From an uncultured Croceicoccus sp. (GTDB lineage: Bacteria; Pseudomonadota; Alphaproteobacteria; Sphingomonadales; Sphingomonadaceae), in contig NZ_CANMCP010000001.1 in the NCBI RefSeq assembly GCF_947496385.1, positions 620,001 to 684,000 on the forward strand: 64,000 nt of DNA, read 5' to 3'. Every line of letters begins with the position of its first letter. Within the stretch, counting starts at the first letter, position 1. This document shows, piece by piece, positions 53,578 to 63,008 of this stretch. Position numbers and translations under genes: made by a program. Below the pieces are notes generated by a model. It did not search any database. It saw only the letters and a list, made by a program, of their open reading frames with translations, and had not been told where the DNA came from.

Positions 53578-56500
53578 GACGGCGACGCGGCTCTCGCTCT
53601 ATTCCATTGCCGCGCATCGCGGTTTTGCCGATGCGCTGGTCGCGGGGCTGATCCCGCGCTACGCCGAAAAGGATGCAGGGCTCGCGCGGCTGACCCTGCT
53701 TTTGCCGAGCAGGCGCGCCATTCGCACGGTGACGGAGGCGTTCGTGCGGTTGAGCGGGGGCGGATTGCTGCTGCCGCGCATGGCGGTGATAGGCGATCTC
53801 GATCTCGACGAAACGCTGGGCGCGCTGCTCGATCCGATCGGTTCGGATAACGAGATTCCGCCCGCCGCCGACCCGACGCGCCGCTGGCTGAGCCTCGCGC
53901 AGATGCTGCGTCTCGCGATGGAGCGCGCAGGGATGGACACAATCCCCGGCCAGGCCGCCCTGCTGCGGCAGGCGCGCGAGATTGCCCGCGGCATGGATCG
54001 CCTGCTCGTCGAGGGAATCGGCCCCGAAGAATTGATGAGCGAACGCGTGCTCGACCTCGTCGGCGAACTGTCCGAACACTGGGTCCGCAACCTGCACCTG
54101 TTCGCCAGCGTGCAGGCGATGTGGCTCGCCGAATTGCAGGAGCGCGGCGAACTCGATGCGCCGGCGCGCCGTACCCGGCTGTTCGACCATGCCGCCGCGA
54201 AATGGAGCCGGACCCCGCCCGCAGGCTCCATCGTGGCCGCCGGCGTCACGAGCGCAAGCCCGTCGATCGCCCGCCTGCTGCGCGTGGTTGCCGAAATGCC
54301 GGAGGGGAGCGTGGTGCTGCCCGATCTCGATCTCGCGCTGGACGATGCGGTGTGGGACGGGCTTGGCCGGGCGGGCAAGGGGGAGGATCCCGACGATCCC
54401 CCCATCGGCGCGGGCGATGCGGTCACCCATCCGCAATATCATCTCAAACTCCTGCTCAACCGGATGGGCGTCGCGCGCGGCGAGGTCCGGCCCTGGCATC
54501 GCGCGGGGATGAGCAAGGCACCCCCCGAACGCAGCCGGACGATTTCGAACCTGTTCCTGCCCCCCGAACAGAGCGCGACCTGGATCGATCTTCCGCCCGA
54601 GGCCCGGCGCCTGTCGGGCGTCCGCCTCATGGAAACCGCGCATCCGGAGGAGGAGGCGCAGGCGATTGCCATCCTCATCCGCGAGGCGCTGGAAACCCCC
54701 GAACGGCGGGTGGCGCTCATCACGCCGGACCGGGGGCTCGCCGGGCGGGTGATCGCGCATCTCGAACGGTGGAACATCGCCGCCGATGATACGGCGGGCC
54801 GCCCCCTGCCGCAGACCGTGGCCGGGCGGATGCTGCTGCTTCTGGCCGAGGTGCTGGCGGAGCGGGGGGCGGCGATCCCGCTGCTCTCGGTGCTGATGCA
54901 TCCCTATGCCGGGCTGGGGTCCGATGACGGGGGCGGGAACGAAAGGGGCACGCGCCGCGCGGCGTGGCTCTCCCATGCGAGGCGGCTCGATCTCGCGATG
55001 CGGGGGCCGCGGCTCGACATCGGGCTGGCGCCGCTGCGCGAAGCGGTGCACCGGGTGGCGGAGCGGCGGGGCGAGCCTGCGATGCGCGCATGGTGGGACG
55101 CGGTGGAGCAGATGCTGGCCCCGCTCGTCACGCTGGGCGGGGAGGAGCGGATCGACGTTGCCGCGAGCCTCGATGCGCTTGCGGCGGCGGCGGAGGGGAT
55201 TTGCGGCCTGTCCATCTGGGGCGAGGCGGACGGGCGCGCGCTCGCCGCTTTTGTCGAGGATCTGCGCGAACAGGCGCGCGGCGTTCCGACCATGCTCGAA
55301 CCCGCCGAATTGCCGGCGATGCTGCGCGACGCGATGGAGCAGGTCGCGGTACGCCCCCCGTATGGCGGGCATGAACGGCTGGCGATCTACGGCCTGATCG
55401 AGGCGCGGATGAGCCGTGCCGATCTCGTCATTTGCGGCGCGCTTCACGAAGGCAGCTGGCCGCAGCCCGCGACGACCGATCCGTTGATCGCGCCCGCCGT
55501 GCTGCGCGCGCTGGGCGTGCCGGGCGGGGATTTCCGCATCGGGCTTTCGGCGCACGACCTCGCCGCCGCACTCGGCGCGCCGGAGGTAGTATTGAGCCAC
55601 GCCCGCCGCGACAGCAGCGGCCCTGTCATCGCGAGCCGGTTCGTCCTGCGCGTGCGGGCGATGCTGGGGCCGAAATTGCTCGAAACGCATGTGCAGAGCA
55701 GCGCGCCTGCACTCTCCGCCGCGATCGACAGGGTGGAACCCGTTGCCCCGCATCCGCAGCCCCATCCCATGCCCTCGGCGGAGCAGCGCCGCGTCGGTCT
55801 TTCGGCCACCGGGCTCGACCGGCTGCGCTCCGATCCGTATCAGTTCTATGCCCGGTCGATCCTGCGGCTCAATGCGCTCGACGCGATCGATGATGAGCCG
55901 ACGCCTGCGTGGCGCGGCTCTGCGGTGCATGACATCCTCCATCGCTGGCATCGTGACCACGGTGCGGCGCCGGGAACGCTCCACGATCTGGCGCGCGACA
56001 TGCTGCACGCGATGTCCGGGCACCCGTTCATGCGCGGCTTGTGGCAGCCGCGCCTGCTCGCCGCGCTCGACTGGATCGAGGCGGAGACGGCGGCGCTTGC
56101 GACCGACGGGCGCACGATCGCGGCCACCGAATGCAAGGGCGTCATCACCGTCGACGGCGTGCGGGTGGAGGCCCGCGCCGACCGGATCGACAGGCTCGCC
56201 GACGGCACGCTCGCCATCGTCGATTACAAGACCGGCCGCCCGCCGAGCGCCAGCATGGTGGAGGAAGGGTTTGCCCTGCAACTGGGGACGACCGGCCTCG
56301 TCGCGGCACGCGGCGGTTTCCATGACGCAGGGATCGACGGCACGCCGGACCGGTTCGAATACTGGTCGCTCGCCCGCGGGAAAGACGGTTTCGGCTTTCG
56401 CGACGAACCGGTGAAGGAGGGGCGCAAGCGCACAGGCCTCGCGCGCGATGAATTTCTCGATCAGAGCGCGTTTTTCCTGTCCGACGCGATCGCGAAATGG

Positions 56501-56635
56501 ATTGCGGGCGATGCACCGTTCACCGCCCGCCTGAACCCGGATCTGCCCGGTTATAACGAGTATGACCAGCTCATGCGCCTCGACGAATGGCAGGGGCGGG
56601 CCCGGCGCGATCCCGGCGAAGGAGACGGCGCATGA
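53570..56635 (+). CDS. addB: Double-strand break repair protein AddB (alphaproteobacterial type)
   Basis: 1021 residues; forms with AddA the helicase-nuclease that resects double-strand breaks for RecA loading. The N-terminal inactivated-helicase region is recognisable only by length and order. The C-terminal PD-(D/E)xK nuclease shows DPYQFYARSIL, RGSAVHDILHRW, and Asp885/Lys887 in VDYKTGRPP. No four-Cys iron-sulfur site is obvious, unlike firmicute AddB. The start GTG 53570 overlaps murU; the stop overlaps addA (ATGA). Confidence 0.93.
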   Translation: MSETATRLSLYSIAAHRGFADALVAGLIPRYAEKDAGLARLTLLLPSRRAIRTVTEAFVRLSGGGLLLPRMAVIGDLDLDETLGALLDPIGSDNEIPPAADPTRRWLSLAQMLRLAMERAGMDTIPGQAALLRQAREIARGMDRLLVEGIGPEELMSERVLDLVGELSEHWVRNLHLFASVQAMWLAELQERGELDAPARRTRLFDHAAAKWSRTPPAGSIVAAGVTSASPSIARLLRVVAEMPEGSVVLPDLDLALDDAVWDGLGRAGKGEDPDDPPIGAGDAVTHPQYHLKLLLNRMGVARGEVRPWHRAGMSKAPPERSRTISNLFLPPEQSATWIDLPPEARRLSGVRLMETAHPEEEAQAIAILIREALETPERRVALITPDRGLAGRVIAHLERWNIAADDTAGRPLPQTVAGRMLLLLAEVLAERGAAIPLLSVLMHPYAGLGSDDGGGNERGTRRAAWLSHARRLDLAMRGPRLDIGLAPLREAVHRVAERRGEPAMRAWWDAVEQMLAPLVTLGGEERIDVAASLDALAAAAEGICGLSIWGEADGRALAAFVEDLREQARGVPTMLEPAELPAMLRDAMEQVAVRPPYGGHERLAIYGLIEARMSRADLVICGALHEGSWPQPATTDPLIAPAVLRALGVPGGDFRIGLSAHDLAAALGAPEVVLSHARRDSSGPVIASRFVLRVRAMLGPKLLETHVQSSAPALSAAIDRVEPVAPHPQPHPMPSAEQRRVGLSATGLDRLRSDPYQFYARSILRLNALDAIDDEPTPAWRGSAVHDILHRWHRDHGAAPGTLHDLARDMLHAMSGHPFMRGLWQPRLLAALDWIEAETAALATDGRTIAATECKGVITVDGVRVEARADRIDRLADGTLAIVDYKTGRPPSASMVEEGFALQLGTTGLVAARGGFHDAGIDGTPDRFEYWSLARGKDGFGFRDEPVKEGRKRTGLARDEFLDQSAFFLSDAIAKWIAGDAPFTARLNPDLPGYNEYDQLMRLDEWQGRARRDPGEGDGA

Positions 56636-59600
56636 GCGGCGCGGCCAAGGTCTATCCGCTTCAGGATAATCAGCGTGCGGCGGTCGATCCCGCCGACACG
56701 GTCTGGCTTTCGGCGAGTGCCGGCACGGGCAAGACGCAGGTGTTGTCGGCCCGCGTTTTGCGCCTCCTCCTCGAACCGGGGGTGGAGCCTTCGCAGATCC
56801 TGTGCCTGACCTTTACGAAGGCGGGCGCGGCCGAAATGGCGAACCGGGTCAATGACGTGCTGGCGAGCTGGGTCCGGGCGGATGCCGCGTCGCTCGCCCA
56901 TGATCTACAAGCGATCGGCGCGTCCTCCGATCCCGAAACGCGGGCACGGGCGCGCACGCGCTTTGCCGCGGTGCTCGATTGTCCGGGCGGCGGCCTGCGG
57001 ATCGAGACGATCCATGCTTTCTCGCAATGGCTGCTGTCGGCCTTTCCGATGGAGGCGGGGCTGGTGCCCGGCACGCGCGCGATGGAGGATCGCGACCGCG
57101 AGCTTCTGCTGCGCGAGGTGCTCTCGGCCATGCTGGTTGCGGCGGATGAGCGGGGCGACGATGCGCTCATCGCTGCGTTGTCGGCACTGTCCCTTCGCGC
57201 GGATCAGTCGGCGATCGAACGTTTCCTCATGGCGTGCGCCGATGCGGCGGAGGCGTGGGAGGGGCCGGGCGCCTGGCAACCCCCGCTGCGCCCGCGGGTC
57301 AATCGCCTACTCGGCCTGTCGGCGGATTTCTTGGGCTGCGACGTGGCCGCACTGTGCGGGGAGGATCGCTTCGATACGCAGGCGCTTGCGCTATGCCGCG
57401 ATGCGATGGTGGAATGGGGGACGAAGAGCGGGCTCGACATGGCGGCGTCCATCGCGGCGTGGCTCGCGCGCGATGCGCAGGGGCGGGCCGATAACCTGCC
57501 CGAATTGCGGTCCGCACTGTTCACGCAGAAGGGCGACGTCAGGCGGCTCACCAATCTGGAGAAGATCGACCCGGCCTATGCGACCCATGCGGGCATGGTC
57601 GGCGAACAGCTGGACGAGATTGAGGAGCTTCGCGCGCTGGCCACGCTTGCCGAATGGCTGACCCCGGCCCTGATGCTGGGCCGTGAATTCGCGCTCGAAT
57701 GGGGGCGGGCGAAACAGCGCGAGGGGCTGATCGATTTCGACGATCAGATCCGGCAGGCCGCCCGCCTCCTGCAACGCTCCGACATGGCGGACTGGATCCG
57801 GTACAAGCTCGACCGGCGGTTCGATCACATCCTCATCGACGAGGCGCAGGACACCAATGCCGCGCAATGGAACGTGATCGAGGCGCTGACCGAGGAATTT
57901 TTTGCCGGACAGGGCGCAGGCGACAGCCGGATGCGCACGCTCTTCGTGGTGGGCGATTACAAGCAGGCGATCTTCCGCTTCCAAGGCACGAGCCCCGAAA
58001 ACTTCGAATCCGCCAAACTGCGGGTGAAGGCGCGCATGGCGGAGGCCTTCGCCAATGTCGAGGCGCAGCGCGGCGGCCCCGACTTGCGCGAATTGCAGGA
58101 ATACGGCCTCGGCCGCAGCTATCGCACCGCGCAGCCGGTGCTCGATTTTGTGGACAAGGCGATCACCGCGATCGCGCCTGAAAATTTCGGTCTGCGCGAC
58201 GATCCGGGCAAGCATGTCGGCGAGATGCGCGCAGGACAGGTCGTGATCTGGCGCGCGGTGGGGGCCATGCCGGAGGATGAGGACGAGAGCGGCGATGCGG
58301 GCGAGGAAAGCTGGCTTTCGCGGCCCGACCGGCGCGTGGCCGACAATGTCGCGGAACAGATCGCGCAGTGGGTCGACGCCGGTTTCCCGCTCGTAAAAGG
58401 GGAAAAGCGCGGGCAGGCGCGCCGGGCAGGACCGGGCGATGTCATGGTGCTGGTGCGCAAGCGCAAGGAGCTCGCCGGGCTGATCGTGGCGCGGTTGCAT
58501 GCGCGGGGCGTGCCGGTCGCGGGGGTGGACCGGCTGCGGCTGGGCGCGCCTTTGGCGGTGCGCGACCTCATGGCGGCCTTGCGCTTTGCGGTGCAGCCGG
58601 GCGACGATCTTTCGCTGGCCGCGCTGCTCGTGTCGCCGATGTTCGGCTGGTCGCAGGACGCATTGCTCGAACATGGCTATCGCGAGAAGGGACGCTCGCT
58701 TTGGGACCATCTTCGCGCATCGACGGCGGACCTGCCGCGCGCCGCGGTGGAACGGCTCCGGCCCCTTCTGGCGCGCACCGATTATCAGCCGCCGCAGGGT
58801 TTGCTGCACTGGCTGCTCGTCGGGCCGTGGCAGGCGCGCGCGCGGCTGACGGCGCGGCTTGGCTCCGAAGCGAACGATCCGATCGACGAATTGCTGAACG
58901 CGGCGCTGTCCTTTTCCGCGACGCAGACGCCGAGCCTCACCGGCTTCATCCGCTGGTTCGATGCAGGTTCGGGCGAGCTGAAGCGCGAGGCCGGGGGCGA
59001 TGGCGGGCTCGTCCGGGTGATGACGGTGCATGGGTCCAAGGGGCTTCAGGCGCCGATCGTCATCCTCGCCGACGCGGCGGACGACCCGGACCGTTCCATG
59101 CCCTCCACGCTGCAACTGACCGAGCCGGGGTCGGATGCGCCCGGTTTCGCACCCCGGACCCTGCCGATGCCCGCGCTGCGCAAGGAGGAGCGCCGCGGGC
59201 GGGTCGCCGCGGCGCAGGAGGCCGCCGCCCTGGCGGAGCGGCAGGAACACTGGCGCCTGCTCTATGTCGCGATGACGCGGGCGGAGGAGGCATTGTTCAT
59301 CGCCGGCGCATTGCCGGCCCGCGCGGAGGAGGCGCCGGGCGACAGCTGGTACGCGCGGCTGCTCCCCCTTTTCGAGGAGGAGTGGCGCGACGATCCGATC
59401 TGGGCCGGGGCGAAGCAATGGGGCATGGCGCCGGGCGAACCGCTGCACGATGCGGCGACCGATGCACAGGACGCGCTTGCCCTGCTGCCCCGGTGGCTGA
59501 CCACGCCGGTCGGGCCGGAGCCGCGCCCGCCGCGCCCGCTCGCCCCGTCATCGCTGGGCGAGGAAGACGCGCCCGATCCGCCGCTTCCCCCCGGTGCCGG

Positions 59601-60114
59601 CATGGATGCGGCGCGGCGCGGCGTGCTTGTCCATCGCTTGCTCGAACGCCTTCCCGAAGTGGCGGAGGACCGGCGCGAGGGGGCCGCGCGGCGCTGGCTC
59701 GATCGGCAGGCAGGCGATCTCGCCCCGGAAGATCGCGGCGAGATGGTGGCCGCGGCGATGCGCGTGCTCTCTCACCCCGGATTTTCCGACGTATTCGGGC
59801 CGGATGCGCTGGCCGAGGTGCCGATTGCCGCGACGGTCGGGGGGCGCGTGATTTCGGGCACGGTCGACCGCCTGTGCCTGGGCGAAACGATCCGCATCGT
59901 CGATTTCAAGACCGCCCGCCGTCCGCCCGCCACGAAGGGGGACATCCCCGCGGCCTATATCCGGCAAATGGCCGCCTATGTCGCGGCGCTGGAGGCGATT
60001 TACCCCGACAGGCGGGTCGAGGCGGCGCTGCTCTATACCCACCTGCCGCAGATGTTCGTGCTGTCGGATGCCGATATTGCGCCGGCCAAGACGGCCTTGT
60101 CGGGGGGCGAATAA
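56632..60114 (+). CDS. addA: Double-strand break repair helicase-nuclease AddA
   Basis: 1160-residue UvrD-like helicase. Walker A SASAGTGKT (27-35), motif II ILIDEAQDTN, and motif V/VI regions RVMTVHGSKGLQAPIV and RLLYVAMTRAEEAL are all present, so the helicase should be active. The C-terminal nuclease has Asp1079 (SGTVDRL) and Asp1091/Lys1093 (IVDFKTA). Its partner addB is directly upstream with a 4-base overlap. Confidence 0.95.
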   Translation: MSGAAKVYPLQDNQRAAVDPADTVWLSASAGTGKTQVLSARVLRLLLEPGVEPSQILCLTFTKAGAAEMANRVNDVLASWVRADAASLAHDLQAIGASSDPETRARARTRFAAVLDCPGGGLRIETIHAFSQWLLSAFPMEAGLVPGTRAMEDRDRELLLREVLSAMLVAADERGDDALIAALSALSLRADQSAIERFLMACADAAEAWEGPGAWQPPLRPRVNRLLGLSADFLGCDVAALCGEDRFDTQALALCRDAMVEWGTKSGLDMAASIAAWLARDAQGRADNLPELRSALFTQKGDVRRLTNLEKIDPAYATHAGMVGEQLDEIEELRALATLAEWLTPALMLGREFALEWGRAKQREGLIDFDDQIRQAARLLQRSDMADWIRYKLDRRFDHILIDEAQDTNAAQWNVIEALTEEFFAGQGAGDSRMRTLFVVGDYKQAIFRFQGTSPENFESAKLRVKARMAEAFANVEAQRGGPDLRELQEYGLGRSYRTAQPVLDFVDKAITAIAPENFGLRDDPGKHVGEMRAGQVVIWRAVGAMPEDEDESGDAGEESWLSRPDRRVADNVAEQIAQWVDAGFPLVKGEKRGQARRAGPGDVMVLVRKRKELAGLIVARLHARGVPVAGVDRLRLGAPLAVRDLMAALRFAVQPGDDLSLAALLVSPMFGWSQDALLEHGYREKGRSLWDHLRASTADLPRAAVERLRPLLARTDYQPPQGLLHWLLVGPWQARARLTARLGSEANDPIDELLNAALSFSATQTPSLTGFIRWFDAGSGELKREAGGDGGLVRVMTVHGSKGLQAPIVILADAADDPDRSMPSTLQLTEPGSDAPGFAPRTLPMPALRKEERRGRVAAAQEAAALAERQEHWRLLYVAMTRAEEALFIAGALPARAEEAPGDSWYARLLPLFEEEWRDDPIWAGAKQWGMAPGEPLHDAATDAQDALALLPRWLTTPVGPEPRPPRPLAPSSLGEEDAPDPPLPPGAGMDAARRGVLVHRLLERLPEVAEDRREGAARRWLDRQAGDLAPEDRGEMVAAAMRVLSHPGFSDVFGPDALAEVPIAATVGGRVISGTVDRLCLGETIRIVDFKTARRPPATKGDIPAAYIRQMAAYVAALEAIYPDRRVEAALLYTHLPQMFVLSDADIAPAKTALSGGE

Positions 60115-60190
60115 TGGTTTTCGCGCTCCGGCTTTGCATTTGCGCGCCGCGCCCCCAAATGGGGCTCAAGCAATCAGGAGAATAGACGCC

Positions 60191-60511
60191 ATGGCGACCA
60201 AGACCGTAACCGACGACAGCTTTGAAACCGACGTTCTGAAATCCGACAAGCCCGTGCTCGTCGATTTCTGGGCGGACTGGTGCGGCCCGTGCAAGATGAT
60301 CGCCCCCGCGCTGGAGGAAATCAGCGAGGAGCTTTCCGACAAGATCACCATCGCGAAGATGGACATCATGGCCAATCAGCAGGTGCCCGGCGAAATCGGC
60401 GTGCAGTCGATCCCGCTGATGGTCCTGTATAAGGATGGCAAGCCGGTCGCGCAGAAGCTCGGCGCCGCGCCCAAGACGCAGCTCAAGAGCTGGATCGAAG
60501 GCGAGCTCTAA
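60191..60511 (+). CDS. trxA: Thioredoxin
   Basis: 106-residue disulfide reductase with the WCGPC active site (Cys31, Cys34) and the cis-Pro region QSIPLMVLY. The length and KPVLVDFWADW core are typical of thioredoxin 1. It lies 76 bases after addA with AGGAGA before the start. Its stop overlaps the convergent phosphatase gene by 4 bases. The addB-addA-trxA order is common in alphaproteobacteria. Confidence 0.96.
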   Translation: MATKTVTDDSFETDVLKSDKPVLVDFWADWCGPCKMIAPALEEISEELSDKITIAKMDIMANQQVPGEIGVQSIPLMVLYKDGKPVAQKLGAAPKTQLKSWIEGEL

Positions 60512-61308
60512 GCTTCGTTCAACCGTTCGGCGAGCGCGTCGAACATCGCAGGCGACGCCGCACCGATCATCCCGGTGCGGCGGTCGTCCACGCGATACGC
60601 ACTCCCGTCGAGGCGCGCCGCCATGCCGCCCGCCTCATTGAGCCAGAGCACGCCCGCGGCATGGTCCCACGCCAGCGTGCGCTCGAAAACCGAAACGTCA
60701 TTGATACCCAGCGCGAGCCGGGGATATTGTTCCGCCGCGCACCGCGGAATATCGGTCAGCGTGTAATGCGGCGCGATATGCCGCTTCATCGCGTGGCGCT
60801 GCGCCTCGTCCATTAACATGACGGAAATAGCCGCGACTGGCGGATTTTCGCCCGTGGTGCGCGCCGCGATCCGCTCCTCCCCGACGAACGCGCCACCGCC
60901 GCGCCGCGCATGGCACAGGCGGTCGTTTAACGGGTCGTAGATCCAGCCCGCGACCGTCTCACCATGTTCGGCCAGCGCGATGATGATGCCGAAAGGCGGG
61001 CGGCCATGCGCGAAATTATGGGTGCCGTCGATCGGGTCGATGATCCAGCACAGCGAATCGCCCAGCCGGTCGAGGATCGCGGGATCGGCATGCGCGGCCT
61101 CTTCGCCGACGATCGTGGCCTCGGGCAGGATCGCGGCGAGCCCCTCGCTCAGCATGGCTTCGGATTTGCGGTCCGCCACGGTGACGAGATCGTCGGGCGC
61201 TTTTTCCACGATCTGCGCGTCCAAAAGCGTGCGATAATGCGGCATCACCGCCTCGCGCGCGGCGCGGCGCATCAAGGCGGCGACATCGCGGGTCAGCGCA
61301 TCGGTCAC
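60508..61308 (-). CDS. Inositol monophosphatase family phosphatase (HisN/SuhB-like)
   Basis: 266 residues. The metal-binding motifs are VGEEAAH (about 67-73), WIIDPIDGTHNF (89-100) and AWDHAAG near the C-terminus, all intact. Family members dephosphorylate inositol phosphate, histidinol phosphate or PAP, and the argJ neighbour does not decide between them. The start GTG 61308 overlaps the argJ stop (GTGA), so the two are coupled. Confidence 0.88.
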   Translation of the reverse strand: MTDALTRDVAALMRRAAREAVMPHYRTLLDAQIVEKAPDDLVTVADRKSEAMLSEGLAAILPEATIVGEEAAHADPAILDRLGDSLCWIIDPIDGTHNFAHGRPPFGIIIALAEHGETVAGWIYDPLNDRLCHARRGGGAFVGEERIAARTTGENPPVAAISVMLMDEAQRHAMKRHIAPHYTLTDIPRCAAEQYPRLALGINDVSVFERTLAWDHAAGVLWLNEAGGMAARLDGSAYRVDDRRTGMIGAASPAMFDALAERLNEA

Positions 61309-62525
61309 GTGCGGTAATCCGCGTTGATCGAGATATAGCCATGCGTCAGGTCGCAGGTCCACACCGTGGCACGTCCCTCGCCAATCCCGATGTCGACGTC
61401 GATGCGAATATCCTGCCCGCGAAGATGGCGTGCCACCGGTTCCTCGTCATAATCGGGGAGCGGCAGGCCATCGCGCGCGGCCCATACCCCGCCGAACCCG
61501 ATGGAAAGCTTGTCGCGATCCGCCGGTTCGCCCGCCTTGCCCACGGCCATGACCACGCGGCCCCAATTGGCGTCTTCGCCGGCGATCGCGGTTTTCACCA
61601 GGGGGGAATTTGCGATGGCAAGGCCGATGGTTCGCGCGCTGTCGTCGTCCTTTGCGCCGGTCACCGCGACTTCGATGAATTTTTGCGCCCCCTCGCCATC
61701 GCGCACGACGAGATGCGCCATCTGCCGGCATACATCGTGGATCGCGGCGGCAAAGGCATCGGCGCCGGGGCTGTCGAAATCGACCAGCTCGTCATTGCCG
61801 GCCTGCCCGGTGGCAAAGGCGAGCACGGTGTCGCTGGTCGATGTTTCGCTGTCGACGGTGATGCAGCTGAATGTCGCCTCGTTTGCGGCGGAGAGGCAGT
61901 GTTGCAGGAAGGCGGGCGCAACCTGCGCATCGGTAAAGAGGTAGCCCAGCATGGTCGCCATGTCGGGTGCGATCATGCCGCTGCCCTTGATGATGGCGGC
62001 GATTTGGATGCGGGTGTCGCCGATCATGGCGCTGGCATGCGCGCCTTTGGCGAAGGTGTCGGTCGTGCCGATGGTGTCCGCCGCCGCGCGCCAGTCGCAC
62101 GGCTGCGCGCGGAGCACGTTTTCCACCCCGTCGCGCGCCTTGTCGAGGGGAAGCGGCACGCCGATCACGCCGGTGGAGGACACGAACACGTCGCTCGGCT
62201 CACAGCTTAGATGGCCCGCCACCTGCGCCATGATCTGCTCCACCGCCTCGCGCCCACGATAGCCGGTGAAGGCATTGGAATTGCCCGCATTCACGACCAG
62301 TGCGCGCGCCCGGCCAAGCCGGACCTGCTCCCGCCCCATCTCGACCTCGGTGGAGCAGCAGATGTTCTTCGTGAACACGCCGGCGACCGACGTTCCCTCG
62401 ACCAGCTCAACGAAGGTCAGGTCGCACCGGTCCCAATCCTTGTACCGCGCGCGGGCGATGCGCGGCACCGCGCCCGCGATGGGCGGCATGACGGGAAACG
62501 GGCGGGCGAGGGGCGATGTGTCCAT
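61305..62525 (-). CDS. argJ: Bifunctional ornithine acetyltransferase / N-acetylglutamate synthase
   Basis: 406-residue self-cleaving enzyme of arginine synthesis that recycles the acetyl group from acetylornithine to glutamate. The cleavage site is before Thr191 in GMIAPDMATML, giving alpha and beta chains. VNAGNSNAFTG is the N-terminal signature. The start ATG 62525 is the first Met of a usual length; an upstream in-frame extension is Arg-rich and unlikely. It is divergent from a small secreted protein gene. Confidence 0.96.
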   Translation of the reverse strand: MDTSPLARPFPVMPPIAGAVPRIARARYKDWDRCDLTFVELVEGTSVAGVFTKNICCSTEVEMGREQVRLGRARALVVNAGNSNAFTGYRGREAVEQIMAQVAGHLSCEPSDVFVSSTGVIGVPLPLDKARDGVENVLRAQPCDWRAAADTIGTTDTFAKGAHASAMIGDTRIQIAAIIKGSGMIAPDMATMLGYLFTDAQVAPAFLQHCLSAANEATFSCITVDSETSTSDTVLAFATGQAGNDELVDFDSPGADAFAAAIHDVCRQMAHLVVRDGEGAQKFIEVAVTGAKDDDSARTIGLAIANSPLVKTAIAGEDANWGRVVMAVGKAGEPADRDKLSIGFGGVWAARDGLPLPDYDEEPVARHLRGQDIRIDVDIGIGEGRATVWTCDLTHGYISINADYRT

Positions 62526-62618
62526 GGCGGCACCGGGTAATGGCTTTACAGGCACCTCGCAATAAATACCGCGCGCCGCCTTTACGGATGCGGCGGGGTG
62601 ACTTATCTTTGCGGCGCA

Positions 62619-62897
62619 ATGAAACGCGTGATCGCTCTTTTTATGTTGATGCTGGGCCTGGCGGCGGTGGTGACACCGGCACAGGCGCGCATGGCATTCG
62701 CGCGCACGCAGGACGAAATCGCGGCCAGCGGCGCACATGACGATGGCGCCGCCATCGATGATGCGGCGGCCGCGATCACCGCCTTGGCGAGGCCGCGCGC
62801 GGCGGATATCGCCCATCCGGGGCCTTTGCGCCTGCAATCGGCTCCGGCCATTTTCGCGCGGACGGTCATCCTGTCCGCCGACCGCGCCCACGAATAG
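62619..62897 (+). CDS. Small secreted protein of unknown function
   Basis: 92 residues. A signal peptide (MKRVIALFMLMLGLAAVV to about residue 25, ending PAQA) is followed by an Ala/Asp/Arg-rich short domain without cysteines or repeats. No family is recognised. It lies between divergent argJ and secA, and its reading frame is reasonable by the signal peptide alone, so the evidence is moderate. Confidence 0.6.
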   Translation: MKRVIALFMLMLGLAAVVTPAQARMAFARTQDEIAASGAHDDGAAIDDAAAAITALARPRAADIAHPGPLRLQSAPAIFARTVILSADRAHE

Positions 62898-63008
62898 CAT
62901 CCGGCCTCCGGGCTGGCCGCGTTGCCGCCCGGTTCCCCGGTCTCCCGACTTTGCGCACGAGCCATGGCGCCGTGCATCTTCTTCCCATCATCGCAAAAGG
63001 AAACGCCC

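Noticed and set aside
53564-56323. A 919-codon minus-strand frame opposite addB
   Set aside because: Antisense to addB, Arg-rich composition, no motifs; an artefact of codon bias.
60114-60185. A 23-codon frame starting in the addA stop (TAATG) before trxA
   Set aside because: No membrane segment, no motif, mixed composition, and it overlaps the trxA ribosome-binding region. Likely chance.
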